This document shows positions 33,981 through 43,887 of a stretch of 64,000 nt of DNA, one piece after another. Position 1 is the first letter of the stretch. Each line of letters starts with the position of its first letter. The position numbers were made by a program, and so were the translations under genes. The stretch spans positions 992,001 to 1,056,000 of the forward strand of contig CP059070.1 in assembly GCA_017798125.1 (NCBI GenBank), given 5' to 3'. The notes beneath the pieces are model-generated. The model had not been told where the DNA came from. It did no database searches and worked only from the letters and a program-made list of their open reading frames with translations. Source of the DNA: Cryomorphaceae bacterium. GTDB lineage: Bacteria > Bacteroidota > Bacteroidia > Flavobacteriales > ECT2AJA-044.

Positions 33981-36900
33981 ATGAAAAGACTACTACGATG
34001 GCCCCAATTGTGGGCTGTAGCGTTCTTTACGCTTATTTCAACAAACCCTGCATCAGCGCAGTGTATCAACACGTTGTCGTTTGGGGCGGGAACGGTAGAT
34101 GCCACCACTACGGTGCCCATTACCATCTCTACCTGTAACTATACAACAGAGTATTCTACAATTACGGTAAATGCTCCGGGACAGTATACATTTACGGTTG
34201 CATCTACTCCTGGTTATGTAACCATTACGGATGCCGCTAATAACGTGATTAGCCACGGGCCATCACCTCATACATCCCCGATTGCAGGAACTGGAACCTA
34301 TCGCGCTCACTGGACGGACGATGCGGCCTGTATGGGAACTTCTAGTTGTTACTTGACTACTGCAGTTTACGCTGGAGCCTTGACTGGCTGTATCCAGCCA
34401 TTGTCTCTGGCAGCAACTGGAGTGACCAGCAACAGTGCCAACATTTCTTGGGCTCCGTACAACGCCACTCCACCAACAGGGGGATATGAGTACGTAGTCA
34501 CTACCGTTCAGGGTCTTCCTACCGGTTCAGGTACGGCAACCACAACGCCTTCAGCTGCTCTTACTGCTTTGGCACCATCAACGCAGTACTACTACTACGT
34601 TCGCTCCATGTGTGGAACGGATACTAGTGCGTGGGCACAGGCAAGCTTCTTTACAACGTGTGTGGCAGTAACCGCTCCATGGGTAGAGAACTTTGATGGT
34701 TCCACTTGGGTTGCTGGAACTGGATTTAATAACGGCGGAGCTGTTTTGGATCCTTGTTGGGATGCGATTCCAACGGTTACCGCATATGCTTGGGGTACGC
34801 GCACCGGAACTACGGGTTCTACAGGAACTGGTCCGGACAGCGATCACACGACAGGAACAGGCAACTACGTATATGTTGAGGGTTCAAACGGAGCCAACGG
34901 TTCTGTTGCTGAACTATACTCTCCATTGGTCGACTTGACCGGGGTAAGTAATCCGGCACTTTTCTTCTGGCAACACTTCTTTGGAACTGCTATGGACACG
35001 TTCTACGTTGACGTGAACAATGGTGGTGCATGGCAAACGATTTACACGTACATCGGATCTATCCAATCCGCAAATGCTGATCCCTGGGTTCAAGAAATCC
35101 TCGACTTGAATGCATATGCGAATACAACAGTTCAAATCCGTTTCCGTACGGCTCCAAAGACTGGATTCTCTTCTGACTACGCTATTGATGATGTAAGTAT
35201 CCAAACGGGACCTCCATGTTTCCGTCCAAGCTCTATTTCGCTTGTAGCGAATGGTGTAACCGACGTTACGGTTGATTGGGTTCCTAGCTCAGGTACTTCT
35301 TGGGAGGTTGCTTACGGAGCACCAGGATTCAGTCCTGACTCTGCCGTAGGTTCTCCAAACGGTCCTATTGGAGTAGTAACAGCTCCATCTCATCCGTTTA
35401 CTGTTACCGGATTGACCGCTAATACGGATTATGACTTTTACGTTCGCGAGGCTTGTTCAAACGTTCCTGGAGCATTTAGCGCTTGGAGAGGAACAGTGAG
35501 CACGCGTACGAACTGTACCGTATTCTCCGCTCCATTTACAGAGAACTTTGACGGTGGTAACTGGCTGACCGGTACAACCACCGGAGCTATTGATCCATGT
35601 TGGAGTCGAAGCAATACGCCGTTTGATCACAGCTGGTACGTAGCAACGAACAACTTTAGTTCTGCAAATGGACCTTCTGGGGATAACACAACTGGAACGG
35701 GTCAGTACCTAGAGGCTTCCTTCGGTGCTGCTTTTGCTCAGACTGAAATCATCAGCCCATTGGTTGATTTGGCTGGTTTGACAAATCCTGCTGCTCAGTT
35801 CTACTACCACTTCTTCGGAGACGACATTGGTAAATTGTATATCGATGTTAATGCTGGAGCTGGTTGGATGCGTATGGACTCCTTGATTGGTCAATACCAA
35901 ACGGCTAAGTCTGATCCATTCTACTACTTCGAAGTACCTCTTGGAGCTTTTGCCAACGATACAGTTCAAGTTCGTTTGGTATCTGAGCGTGGAGCGCTTT
36001 GTTGTGACTATGACATCGCGATTGACGACTTTGCTATCGACAATGGATCACCATGTAATATCCCAGGTATTCCTTCGGTAACTGCAGCTTCTTCATCTCA
36101 ATTGGATGTAGCTTGGGTTGACGTAGTGAATGTAGCTTGGAACGTGGTTTGGGGTCTGCCTGGATTTGATCCGGACAGCGCCGTTGGATCTGCTAACGGT
36201 CCTATTGGTACTCAATTGGTCTTCTTACCACAGCACTCGATTACTGGTTTGACCGGAAATACGCAGTACCAGGTGTACGTAAACGCATTCTGTCCTACAG
36301 GAGGTGTTTCTTTCTGGGCTGGTCCTGGATCTGGAACGACGCTTTGTGATATTTATCAAGTTCCGTTTACTGAGGACTTCGATGGACCAGCTTGGACTCC
36401 ATCTTTCCCAGGAACGGCTGATCAATGTTGGGGAGGAGATCTTCGCCCAATTATTACCAGTGGAAACATGTGGGAGATTGATGACTTTTCTTTCTCTTCA
36501 ACTACGGGACCTCCCGGACCAAATTCTGGAACTCAGTACTTATTCTTTGACTATGGATTTAGCTCTGGTACTCCAGCGCGTGTAGAAAGTCCATTGGTGG
36601 ACCTTACTCTTGCTGCTTCACCAGCAGTTGGATTCTATGTTCATGCCTTCGGTTCTTCTATGGGAACCACCTACATTGAAGTAGACAATGGAAATGGATG
36701 GGTAGTCATTGACTCGATTGTTGGTCAGCAAACTGCTGCCAAGAATGATCCATGGCAATACCGTGAATTCTCTCTATTGGCTTACGCTGGTCAAACGGTG
36801 AAAGTTGGATTGAGAAACATTTCTACCAGCAGTATTTCTGAGTTTGCCATTGATGACTTCTATATTGGAAATGGATCACCATGTCCGTTGCCAACGCAAT

Positions 36901-39900
36901 TGTCTGCATTGGGTAGTACAACCACTGACGTAACCCTAGGTTGGTTAGGTGCTGGAACTACTTCCAACTGGGAGATTGCTTACGGAGCACCTGGTTTCGA
37001 ACCTGACTCAGCTATTGGATCTCCAAACGGACCTATTGGTGTTCAGGCATTCACAAACGATACCGCTACGGTTATTGGATTGAACCCTGCTACGATTTAC
37101 AGTTTCTACGTTCGTGAGAATTGCGGTACTCCAGGAATCAATTCATTCTGGACGGGTCCAGTGAACTTCACGACTCAATGTGTGCCTTATACTGCACCTT
37201 ACATTGAAAACTTCGAAACTACTACCGGCTGGGTAGCTGGAACGAACTTTAGCGCTGATGACTGTGTCATCGGTACATGTTGGGACCGACTCGGTGCTAC
37301 CACGACCTACGGATTTAATGTCCGCTCAGGAACGACAGGTTCTGGAGCTACTGGACCAACGGGTGATGCAACGACTGGATCAGGTCAGTATATCTACACT
37401 GAGGCCTCAAATGGCTCTTCAGGAAATGAAGGAATCATTACAAGTCCTCAAGTAGACATCTCTGGTTTGACTAATCCAGCTCTAATCTTTGCACGTCATT
37501 TCTATGGAGTTCAGATTGACTCTATGAGAGTTGAAGTTTCTATTGACGGAGGAGTTTCTTGGACTCAGGTTGCAGGTTACTTCGGTCAAACACAAACTGC
37601 AGATTCTGATCCTTGGATCACTGAGGTACTGGATTTAGCGCCATTCGCTGGAGCTACTGCACTCTCTGTACGCTTCCGTGCGACATCAGCCGGATGTTGT
37701 AGTGGTGATGCTGCGATTGATGACTTCCAAATTGTTGAAGGACCAGCATGTTTTGGACCAACCAACTTAGTAGCCGTAGGAAACTCTTCTACAGCTATTG
37801 ATGTGGCTTGGACTCCTAATGATTCTTTGGCTACGAACTGGGAGATTGAGTACGGACCACTTGGATTCCAATTGGGTAGCGGTACTGTAGTCTCAACGGG
37901 AGCTACTCCGTTTACTATTTCCAACTTGAGCCCAGGAACGGTTTACGCATTCTACGTTCGTGAAGAGTGCGCTGGTGCGCCAGGACAGTTCTCTTTGTGG
38001 ACAGGACCAACAAGCGCAGGTACCTTTATTGCCCCTCCTTATTTCGAATCGTTTACACCAACGTTTAATGATGCTGAATTCGGTGGTGCGGAAGGGTTAA
38101 TTAACGATCCAACCATCTTTACGGGAACATTCTCAAGCTGGGTGGATGATGGCTTCGGTAATGTCGGATTTGACGGTGCGGCTAAGCTGAACATCTGGAA
38201 CACCTTTACAGATGACTGGGCGTTCTCTCCAACCATTGAATTGAACAACTTCGGACAATGGCAACTTGAGTTCGATTGGACTTGCCGTGAGTTTAGCTCT
38301 TCTACCTTAGGTGGTATCTGGGGCGGAGATGATACCGTATATGTGGTGATCTCTACAGATGCGGGTACCACTTGGAACCGTGCGGATCACCTTTTGATGA
38401 TTGACTCTGCTACAGTAGCAGCTGCAGGCACCGATACGATTCATGAGACGATTGATATCAGCATGTATGCAGGTAACAATGTTCAGATTGGATTCTACGG
38501 TGAGTCTACCATCTCGAATGAGGATACGGACTTCTTCGTGGACAATGTGCGCATTAGCGATCCTTCATTCAACCCGCTTTCTTGTGACGATTTCGAATCG
38601 TACAATACAGGAGCCTTTGCCGGTCAATCAACAGATTGGTTGCCATGGGGTGGAGCCTTCGGAACTGAGGATACAGAGATCTCTACAGCGCAAGCCCATG
38701 GAGGTTCTCAAAGTATGCACGTCCACGACGGAGGTACCAACGGTGCATCTGATATCGTACGCGGTCTTGGAGACTTCAACGGAGGAACACATGAAGTAAG
38801 CTTCTTCTTCTACGTGCCTTCAACCGACGGGGGTTACTTCAACTTGATGCATTTCTATGATCCTTCAGGTGTAGGAAACACTTGGGCACTGGAGACGTAC
38901 TTGGACGGTACAACCGGCGCTGGTGAATTGCTACGAGGATCTGCAAATAATGATACCATGGCAAGCTTCACCTTCAACGGTGGTGCTTGGAATGAGGCTG
39001 AGTTCCTGATCGACTTGGATGCGGACAGCGCTGAGTTCATCTTGAATGGAGCGAGCGTACACCAATGGATCTGGTCTGCTGGCTTGCCAGGAGTCTATGG
39101 AAACTTGGGAGCGTTCAATGTCTTCTCAGCAGCACCTCCGGGATTGGCGGCGACCATCTACATTGATGACTTCTGTACAGGAGCGGTTAATGCACCATGT
39201 GTGGTGACTACAACACCAACTACATCTGATGTAACGGTTTGTGAAGGCACACCAGCAACCTTGACTGCGACTCCAGGTAGCGGAACAGCGTTCCCAATCT
39301 GGACGAACAGCAACGGTGACATTATCGGTACGGGTACGCCATTCGTTACAGATACTTTGTTCGCTGACGAGACCTTTAGCGTACGTGATGGTGAATTGGT
39401 TGGATCACAATTCCACGTGGGACCAACCCCTGACATCGCAGCTACTGGATTCGGAAACTTCACCAACGGTATCTACGTGAACGTGATGAACGACCTTCGT
39501 TTGGATTCGATCACCTTGCGTTCTGACGGACCAATGGTAGTAGGAGTGAACTTGTATACAGCACCTCCTTCTGCGGGTGGTACTTTGCTTCAGACTTCTA
39601 AAGCGATCACCTTGCCAGGTGCAGGAGATCACCAAGTATCTGTTGACATGGTTATCCCACAAGGACAGTACTTCTTGAACATGCGCTACGACGATGCAGC
39701 GAATGGAGCATTGTTCCGTTCAACTGCGGGAGCGACTTATCCATATGTCATTCCTGATCTCGTGAGCATTGACAGTACAGACTTCGTTAACCAGCTTCGT
39801 TACTACTACCTATTTGACTGGGTAGTGAATCAAGTATGTTTGAACGGTCAAACTGCTGATGCACAAGCGACAATCGACCTTGCACCAACTGCTGCCTTCA

Positions 39901-40394
39901 CTCTGAACCAGACGGGTGGTGGTCAGGAAGTAGTTGACTTCGATGCTAGTGGTTCTTCTGCTGATGCAGTGAGCTACGATTGGGACTTCGGTGATGGTGA
40001 CACAGGATCTGGAGCTACCGTACAGCATACCTATGCTGGAGGTGGACAGTATACCGTTACCTTGACTGTAACCGATGATTGTGGAGGTCAAGATGTGACG
40101 ACTCAAACCATTGATGTAACCATTGGTTTGAACGAGATCGATTTGACAGACATCAACTTGTATCCTAACCCAACGCGCGACGTTTTCACGTTGAGCTTTG
40201 AGTTGACCGAAGTTCAGGATGTAGATATCTACGTCTTGAATGCAATGGGTCAAGTGATGTACTCTGAGTCACTTGAGAACTTCACCGGAAGCTACTCTGA
40301 AGCCATCAACTTGGCAGGAGAGGCTAAAGGAGTATACATGGTACAAATCGCGACTAAAGACGGCGTTGTTAACCGCCGAGTGAGCTTGCAATAA
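33981..40394 (+). CDS. Giant T9SS-secreted FN3/MAM/lectin-like/PKD surface protein
   Basis: A 2137-residue secreted protein. Domains in order: signal peptide (1-26, ending NPASA); a beta-rich N-terminal domain (about 27-135); five alternating pairs of fibronectin type III domain and MAM/jelly-roll-like domain (about 136-1530); a LamG/lectin-like domain (about 1535-1735, FESYNTGAFAG ... IYIDDFC); an Ig-like and beta-sandwich region; a PKD domain (about 1970-2050, SYDWDFGDGDTGSG); and a type IX sorting domain (last 80 residues, LYPNPTRDVFTLSF ... GVYMVQIATKDG). No catalytic domain was recognised, so adhesion or glycan binding at the cell surface is the likely role. It has its own promoter and is followed by a strong terminator. 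Codon choice looks uniform and A/T-leaning at third positions compared with neighbours, which may reflect high expression. Confidence 0.9.
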   Translation: MKRLLRWPQLWAVAFFTLISTNPASAQCINTLSFGAGTVDATTTVPITISTCNYTTEYSTITVNAPGQYTFTVASTPGYVTITDAANNVISHGPSPHTSPIAGTGTYRAHWTDDAACMGTSSCYLTTAVYAGALTGCIQPLSLAATGVTSNSANISWAPYNATPPTGGYEYVVTTVQGLPTGSGTATTTPSAALTALAPSTQYYYYVRSMCGTDTSAWAQASFFTTCVAVTAPWVENFDGSTWVAGTGFNNGGAVLDPCWDAIPTVTAYAWGTRTGTTGSTGTGPDSDHTTGTGNYVYVEGSNGANGSVAELYSPLVDLTGVSNPALFFWQHFFGTAMDTFYVDVNNGGAWQTIYTYIGSIQSANADPWVQEILDLNAYANTTVQIRFRTAPKTGFSSDYAIDDVSIQTGPPCFRPSSISLVANGVTDVTVDWVPSSGTSWEVAYGAPGFSPDSAVGSPNGPIGVVTAPSHPFTVTGLTANTDYDFYVREACSNVPGAFSAWRGTVSTRTNCTVFSAPFTENFDGGNWLTGTTTGAIDPCWSRSNTPFDHSWYVATNNFSSANGPSGDNTTGTGQYLEASFGAAFAQTEIISPLVDLAGLTNPAAQFYYHFFGDDIGKLYIDVNAGAGWMRMDSLIGQYQTAKSDPFYYFEVPLGAFANDTVQVRLVSERGALCCDYDIAIDDFAIDNGSPCNIPGIPSVTAASSSQLDVAWVDVVNVAWNVVWGLPGFDPDSAVGSANGPIGTQLVFLPQHSITGLTGNTQYQVYVNAFCPTGGVSFWAGPGSGTTLCDIYQVPFTEDFDGPAWTPSFPGTADQCWGGDLRPIITSGNMWEIDDFSFSSTTGPPGPNSGTQYLFFDYGFSSGTPARVESPLVDLTLAASPAVGFYVHAFGSSMGTTYIEVDNGNGWVVIDSIVGQQTAAKNDPWQYREFSLLAYAGQTVKVGLRNISTSSISEFAIDDFYIGNGSPCPLPTQLSALGSTTTDVTLGWLGAGTTSNWEIAYGAPGFEPDSAIGSPNGPIGVQAFTNDTATVIGLNPATIYSFYVRENCGTPGINSFWTGPVNFTTQCVPYTAPYIENFETTTGWVAGTNFSADDCVIGTCWDRLGATTTYGFNVRSGTTGSGATGPTGDATTGSGQYIYTEASNGSSGNEGIITSPQVDISGLTNPALIFARHFYGVQIDSMRVEVSIDGGVSWTQVAGYFGQTQTADSDPWITEVLDLAPFAGATALSVRFRATSAGCCSGDAAIDDFQIVEGPACFGPTNLVAVGNSSTAIDVAWTPNDSLATNWEIEYGPLGFQLGSGTVVSTGATPFTISNLSPGTVYAFYVREECAGAPGQFSLWTGPTSAGTFIAPPYFESFTPTFNDAEFGGAEGLINDPTIFTGTFSSWVDDGFGNVGFDGAAKLNIWNTFTDDWAFSPTIELNNFGQWQLEFDWTCREFSSSTLGGIWGGDDTVYVVISTDAGTTWNRADHLLMIDSATVAAAGTDTIHETIDISMYAGNNVQIGFYGESTISNEDTDFFVDNVRISDPSFNPLSCDDFESYNTGAFAGQSTDWLPWGGAFGTEDTEISTAQAHGGSQSMHVHDGGTNGASDIVRGLGDFNGGTHEVSFFFYVPSTDGGYFNLMHFYDPSGVGNTWALETYLDGTTGAGELLRGSANNDTMASFTFNGGAWNEAEFLIDLDADSAEFILNGASVHQWIWSAGLPGVYGNLGAFNVFSAAPPGLAATIYIDDFCTGAVNAPCVVTTTPTTSDVTVCEGTPATLTATPGSGTAFPIWTNSNGDIIGTGTPFVTDTLFADETFSVRDGELVGSQFHVGPTPDIAATGFGNFTNGIYVNVMNDLRLDSITLRSDGPMVVGVNLYTAPPSAGGTLLQTSKAITLPGAGDHQVSVDMVIPQGQYFLNMRYDDAANGALFRSTAGATYPYVIPDLVSIDSTDFVNQLRYYYLFDWVVNQVCLNGQTADAQATIDLAPTAAFTLNQTGGGQEVVDFDASGSSADAVSYDWDFGDGDTGSGATVQHTYAGGGQYTVTLTVTDDCGGQDVTTQTIDVTIGLNEIDLTDINLYPNPTRDVFTLSFELTEVQDVDIYVLNAMGQVMYSESLENFTGSYSEAINLAGEAKGVYMVQIATKDGVVNRRVSLQ
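34380..38570 (+). repeat. Five tandem FN3 + MAM-like modules
   Basis: Within the giant surface protein each module is about 270 residues: an FN3 domain that starts at a Cys after GPP/GSP/GPA (for example GPPCFRP, GSPCNIP, GSPCPLP, GPACFGP), followed by a MAM-like domain that opens with APFTENFDG-type sequence and closes with AIDDFAI-type sequence. FN3 units two and four share near-identical strings (AYGAPGF ... PDSA ... GSPNGPIG), also at DNA level (about 35306-35380 against 36968-37042), which points to later duplication or conversion between modules. Confidence 0.8.
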
Positions 40395-40418
40395 GCTTAA
40401 GCGAAACCTATAATTCAG

Positions 40419-40449
40419 GGCCCCGCATGATTTCATGCGGGGCCTTTTT
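40419..40449 (+). terminator. Strong intrinsic terminator after the giant surface protein
   Basis: A perfect 11-base stem, GGCCCCGCATG and CATGCGGGGCC with a four-base loop, is followed directly by five T residues. It ends 24 bases after the stop codon and only seven bases before the uvrC promoter box. Confidence 0.88.
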
Positions 40450-40456
40450 CATTGCC

Positions 40457-40464
40457 TATATTTG
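40457..40464 (+). promoter_or_regulatory. -7 promoter box of uvrC, abutting the start
   Basis: TATATTTG matches TAnnTTTG and ends three bases before the ATG at 40468. The place for a -33 element would fall inside the upstream terminator hairpin. Confidence 0.5.
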
Positions 40465-40467
40465 AGC

Positions 40468-42282
40468 ATGGCCAAAGAGCATGTAGAAACCCAGCTGAAG
40501 ACCATTCCGGAACGACCGGGTGTCTATCAGTACTTCGATGAAGAGGAGAAATTGCTCTACGTTGGAAAGGCCAAGAACTTAAAGCGAAGAGTCAATTCGT
40601 ATTTCAATAAGGTTCAAGATTCCGGACGGTTGAAGGTGCTGGTCAAAAAGATTCGACGCATTGAGTTCATTGTCGTCGAAACAGAGGTCGATGCATTGCT
40701 ATTGGAAAACAACTTGATCAAGGAGCATCAACCCCGCTACAACGTGATGCTCAAGGACGACAAGACCTACCCTTGGATCTGCATCAAGAAGGAGCCCTTC
40801 CCGCGCGTTTTTCCTACCCGAAATGTGATAAAGGACGGATCGGAGTACTACGGACCTTATGCCTCGGGCCGCATCATGAAGAATGTCCTGGAATTGATCA
40901 AGGGCATTTATCCCTTGCGCACCTGCAACTACAACCTCACTAAAGAGAACATTGAAGCTGGTAAGTTCAAGGTGTGTTTGGAATACCACATTGGAAACTG
41001 CTTAGGCCCCTGTGAAGGCTACCAATCGCAAGAGCATTACGACGCCAATCTTCAGAAGGTACGGGAGATCATTAAAGGGAATGTGGCCGAAGTTCGCCGA
41101 AGCCTACAGGCCGATATGGAAGAACAGGCCGCCTCGCTTCAATTTGAGGCCGCTCAGCGCACAAAAGAGCGCATCGACCTACTGAATCGATATCAAAGCA
41201 AATCGACCGTGGTGAGTCCTAAAATCCACGATGCCGACGTTTTTGCCTTGATCTCGGATGTCCAGAGCGCCTACGTCAATTATCTACGTGTTGTGGACGG
41301 CGCCGTAATCCAATCCCACACCCTGGAATTCAAAAAGAAACTCGACGAGACCGATGAAGAGCTCCTGACGCTAGGAATGTTCGAGCTCCGTCAGCTGTAT
41401 CAAAACCACGCCAAGGAATCCTTGGTCAGTCATGAGCTTGACGTCGAGCTTGACGGAGTGAAATTCCATAAGCCCCTACGGGGCGATAAGAAAGCCCTCG
41501 TGGATCTATCGATTCGCAACGCCAAGCAGTTCCGCCAGGAGCGATTGAAGCAGATGCAGATCGTGGATCCGGACCGGCACGTAAACCGCATCATGGCTCA
41601 AATGAAGTTGGATTTGCGCCTTTCCGAAGAACCTCGACACATCGAATGCTTTGACAACTCCAATATTCAGGGAACCAATCCGGTCGCGGCCTGTGTGGTT
41701 TTTAAAAACGGAAAGCCAGCCAAAAAAGAATACCGTCACTTCAACATCAAGACGGTGGAAGGCCCAGATGACTTCGCCTCGATGGAAGAGGTCGTGTACC
41801 GACGATATAAGCGCCTGGTGGAAGAAGAGCAGCCCTTGCCTCAGCTCATCGTGATTGATGGGGGAAAGGGTCAGCTGAGTGCCGCTCTGAAGAGCTTGGA
41901 CAAGCTCGAGTTGCGCGGAAAGATCGCCATCATCGGAATCGCCAAGCGCCTTGAAGAACTCTTCTATCCAAATGATCCGGTGCCCCTCTATCTGGACAAA
42001 CGGTCCGAGACGCTCAAGATCATTCAGCAACTTCGAAACGAAGCCCACCGGTTTGGGATTACCCATCACCGAAACCGAAGAAGCAAGAGCAGCTTCAATA
42101 CAGAGCTCGAGTCCATCCCGGGGATCGGAAAATCCACAGCTCAAGATCTGCTCAAGGCCTTCAAATCGGTCAAGCGAATCAAGGAAGCAGACCAGCCCGC
42201 ATTGGAGGCCATCGTGGGTCGATCAAAGTCGATGAAAGTCTGGCAATATTTCCATCAAGGTCCTGATAATCAGAGTCAATAG
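40468..42282 (+). CDS. uvrC: Excinuclease ABC subunit C
   Basis: Nuclease subunit of nucleotide excision repair, which cuts on both sides of a lesion with UvrB; 604 residues, cytoplasmic. Domains: GIY-YIG nuclease (about 10-95; GVYQYFDEEEKLLYVGKAKN), a Cys-rich stretch (TCNYNLTKENIEAGKFKVC followed by LEYHIGNCLGPC), the UVR motif (about 200-235), the RNase H-like endonuclease domain (IECFDNSNIQGTNPVAACVV; VIDGGKGQLSAAL), and helix-hairpin-helix C-terminus (SIPGIGKSTAQDLLKAF). The ATG at 40468 is chosen over an upstream in-frame ATG at 40435 because the latter lies inside the terminator hairpin and ahead of the promoter box. Confidence 0.95.
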   Translation: MAKEHVETQLKTIPERPGVYQYFDEEEKLLYVGKAKNLKRRVNSYFNKVQDSGRLKVLVKKIRRIEFIVVETEVDALLLENNLIKEHQPRYNVMLKDDKTYPWICIKKEPFPRVFPTRNVIKDGSEYYGPYASGRIMKNVLELIKGIYPLRTCNYNLTKENIEAGKFKVCLEYHIGNCLGPCEGYQSQEHYDANLQKVREIIKGNVAEVRRSLQADMEEQAASLQFEAAQRTKERIDLLNRYQSKSTVVSPKIHDADVFALISDVQSAYVNYLRVVDGAVIQSHTLEFKKKLDETDEELLTLGMFELRQLYQNHAKESLVSHELDVELDGVKFHKPLRGDKKALVDLSIRNAKQFRQERLKQMQIVDPDRHVNRIMAQMKLDLRLSEEPRHIECFDNSNIQGTNPVAACVVFKNGKPAKKEYRHFNIKTVEGPDDFASMEEVVYRRYKRLVEEEQPLPQLIVIDGGKGQLSAALKSLDKLELRGKIAIIGIAKRLEELFYPNDPVPLYLDKRSETLKIIQQLRNEAHRFGITHHRNRRSKSSFNTELESIPGIGKSTAQDLLKAFKSVKRIKEADQPALEAIVGRSKSMKVWQYFHQGPDNQSQ

Positions 42283-42290
42283 AAACTTGG

Positions 42291-42298
42291 TATCTTTG
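42291..42298 (+). promoter_or_regulatory. -7 promoter box of the asparaginase gene
   Basis: TATCTTTG matches TAnnTTTG, begins nine bases after the uvrC stop and ends six bases before the ATG at 42305. Confidence 0.5.
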
Positions 42299-42304
42299 TT
42301 TTTC

Positions 42305-43315
42305 ATGAAGCTGAGCAGGGTCATATTATTTGTTTTCGCGTGGTGCTTGAGCATCGCGCCGTTGAAGGCGCAGGAAACGGCCAGCGACGTCGTAATGGTG
42401 CTCCATGGAGGGGCGGGAACCATTGCCCCAAAATACATGACCGAGGAGCGGGCCGCAGAGGTCATCGCTCGTATGGAAGAGGCACTGCAAGCAGGCTATG
42501 CGCTTTGGAAAGATGGAGCGACTTCGGAGGAAATGGTCGTGGCCTCCATCAAGATCCTAGAAGACTCTCCCGAGTTTAACGCTGGTCGCGGAGCCGTATT
42601 TACGCACGAAGGACGAAACGAACTAGACGCCTCTATCATGAGGGGTAAAGACTTAGAAGCTGGGGCCGTCGCCGGAGTGCGGACCGTTAAGAATCCCATT
42701 ACTGCGGCTCAGGCCGTGATGAATGAAAGTCCACACGTGATGTTGGCTCGTGAAGGAGCGCAAGAATTCGCCGTCGAGCAAGGACTCGAATTGGCAGACT
42801 CCGCATGGTTTTTCACCCCGGCCCGATTCAAGAGTCTACAACGGGTCCTCGAGGAGGAAAAGAAACAAGGGGCCATCACAGGGCCTATCGATCAAAAAAT
42901 GGGAACCGTGGGTTCTGTTGCACTGGACCGCGAAGGGAATATCGCCGCGGGGACGAGTACCGGAGGAATGACCAATAAGCGATGGGCGCGAATTGGAGAT
43001 TCTCCAGTCATCGGTGCGGGAACCTATGCCGACAACCGAACCTGTGGAGTGAGTTGCACGGGCCATGGAGAATACTATATTCGCGTCGCCGCTGCACACG
43101 ATGTTCATGCCCGAATGATGTATGCCGAAAACAGTGTCGGCGATGCGTCGAAGGGTGTAATGGACAACTTAGGAAGCATGAAAGCCGCAGGTGGCTTGAT
43201 TGCGCTGGACAGTGAAGGAAACATGGCCATGGTCTTCAATACCATCGGGATGTACCGAGCGTACATCACCGTGGACGGGACCATGGAAGTGAGATTCTAC
43301 GAAATGGAGGATTGA
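42305..43315 (+). CDS. Isoaspartyl peptidase / plant-type L-asparaginase
   Basis: Ntn-hydrolase of 336 residues that cleaves itself to expose a Thr nucleophile and hydrolyses asparagine or beta-aspartyl dipeptides. A signal peptide (MKLSRVILFVFAWCLSIAP, ending LKAQ) predicts export to the periplasm. Motifs: VLHGGAGTIAP near the N-terminus, AGRGAVFTHEGRNELDASIM, and the cleavage site KMGTVGSVALD with Thr as the new N-terminus, then GTSTGGMTNK and NRTCGVSCTGHGEYYIR. The ATG at 42305 lies six bases after a promoter box; a GTG at 42287 lies before that box and is rejected. Downstream genes follow with coupled starts, so it may head an operon with the redoxin and copper protein genes. Confidence 0.92.
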   Translation: MKLSRVILFVFAWCLSIAPLKAQETASDVVMVLHGGAGTIAPKYMTEERAAEVIARMEEALQAGYALWKDGATSEEMVVASIKILEDSPEFNAGRGAVFTHEGRNELDASIMRGKDLEAGAVAGVRTVKNPITAAQAVMNESPHVMLAREGAQEFAVEQGLELADSAWFFTPARFKSLQRVLEEEKKQGAITGPIDQKMGTVGSVALDREGNIAAGTSTGGMTNKRWARIGDSPVIGAGTYADNRTCGVSCTGHGEYYIRVAAAHDVHARMMYAENSVGDASKGVMDNLGSMKAAGGLIALDSEGNMAMVFNTIGMYRAYITVDGTMEVRFYEMED

Positions 43316-43887
43316 TGAAGAAGACGTGGACGATCATTTTAATTGTGCTTTTTGCTCTGGCCTGCGCTCGTGCTGTTCGGCCCAAAGGACTGTATCAGGG
43401 TAAATTTGATACGGCGAGTGGTGAAAAGTTCTCCATGAGAGCGCTCAAGAAGAACCATACGAATGTCTTCTACTTTATCTCTCCGGAATGCCCCTTGTGC
43501 GTGAATTACGCGAAGGACATCAAGGATATACAAGAAGAATACGGCAACGATTCCACGGCCTTTATTGGGGTGGTGTCGGGCAGTGACTATACCCCGCAAG
43601 ACGTTCTTGACTATCTGGATGAATACGACCTTGACCTCACCGTGGTCATGGATCCCAATTTCCGCTTGGTTCAGTTCTTCAAGGCGACCATCACCCCTGA
43701 AGTCTTTGTGGTGAACAACAAATCCAAAGTGCAATACACGGGCAAAATTGACAATTGGGCGGTCAGCCTTGGGCAACACCGCCAAGTGGTCACGGAGTTT
43801 TACCTCAAGGACGCCTTGGCGGACATTGGCTCCGGCGTTCCCGTCCGCCTTGATCAAACTGAGCCCGTCGGCTGTTTTATTGAGTGA
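43315..43887 (+). CDS. Redoxin-fold lipoprotein with CPLC motif
   Basis: A 190-residue predicted lipoprotein; the signal ends in FALAC (Cys19). The mature part is a thioredoxin/peroxiredoxin-like fold with FYFISPECPLCVNYA (CxxC, near residues 54-57), then FIGVVSGSDYTPQDV and ITPEVFVVN with the cis-Pro-type loop. Membrane-anchored redoxins of this kind act in thiol exchange or metal handling in the periplasm. The ATG at 43315 shares a base with the asparaginase stop (TGATG). A 26-residue membrane peptide and a heme/copper protein follow at once, so a job in keeping copper or heme-site thiols reduced is plausible but inferred. Two more cysteines are outside the motif, one near the end (VGCFIE). 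Confidence 0.8.
   Translation: MKKTWTIILIVLFALACARAVRPKGLYQGKFDTASGEKFSMRALKKNHTNVFYFISPECPLCVNYAKDIKDIQEEYGNDSTAFIGVVSGSDYTPQDVLDYLDEYDLDLTVVMDPNFRLVQFFKATITPEVFVVNNKSKVQYTGKIDNWAVSLGQHRQVVTEFYLKDALADIGSGVPVRLDQTEPVGCFIE

Noticed and set aside
40435-40467. Upstream ATG of uvrC
   Set aside because: It lies within the terminator hairpin and before the -7 box, so it would not be on the uvrC message.
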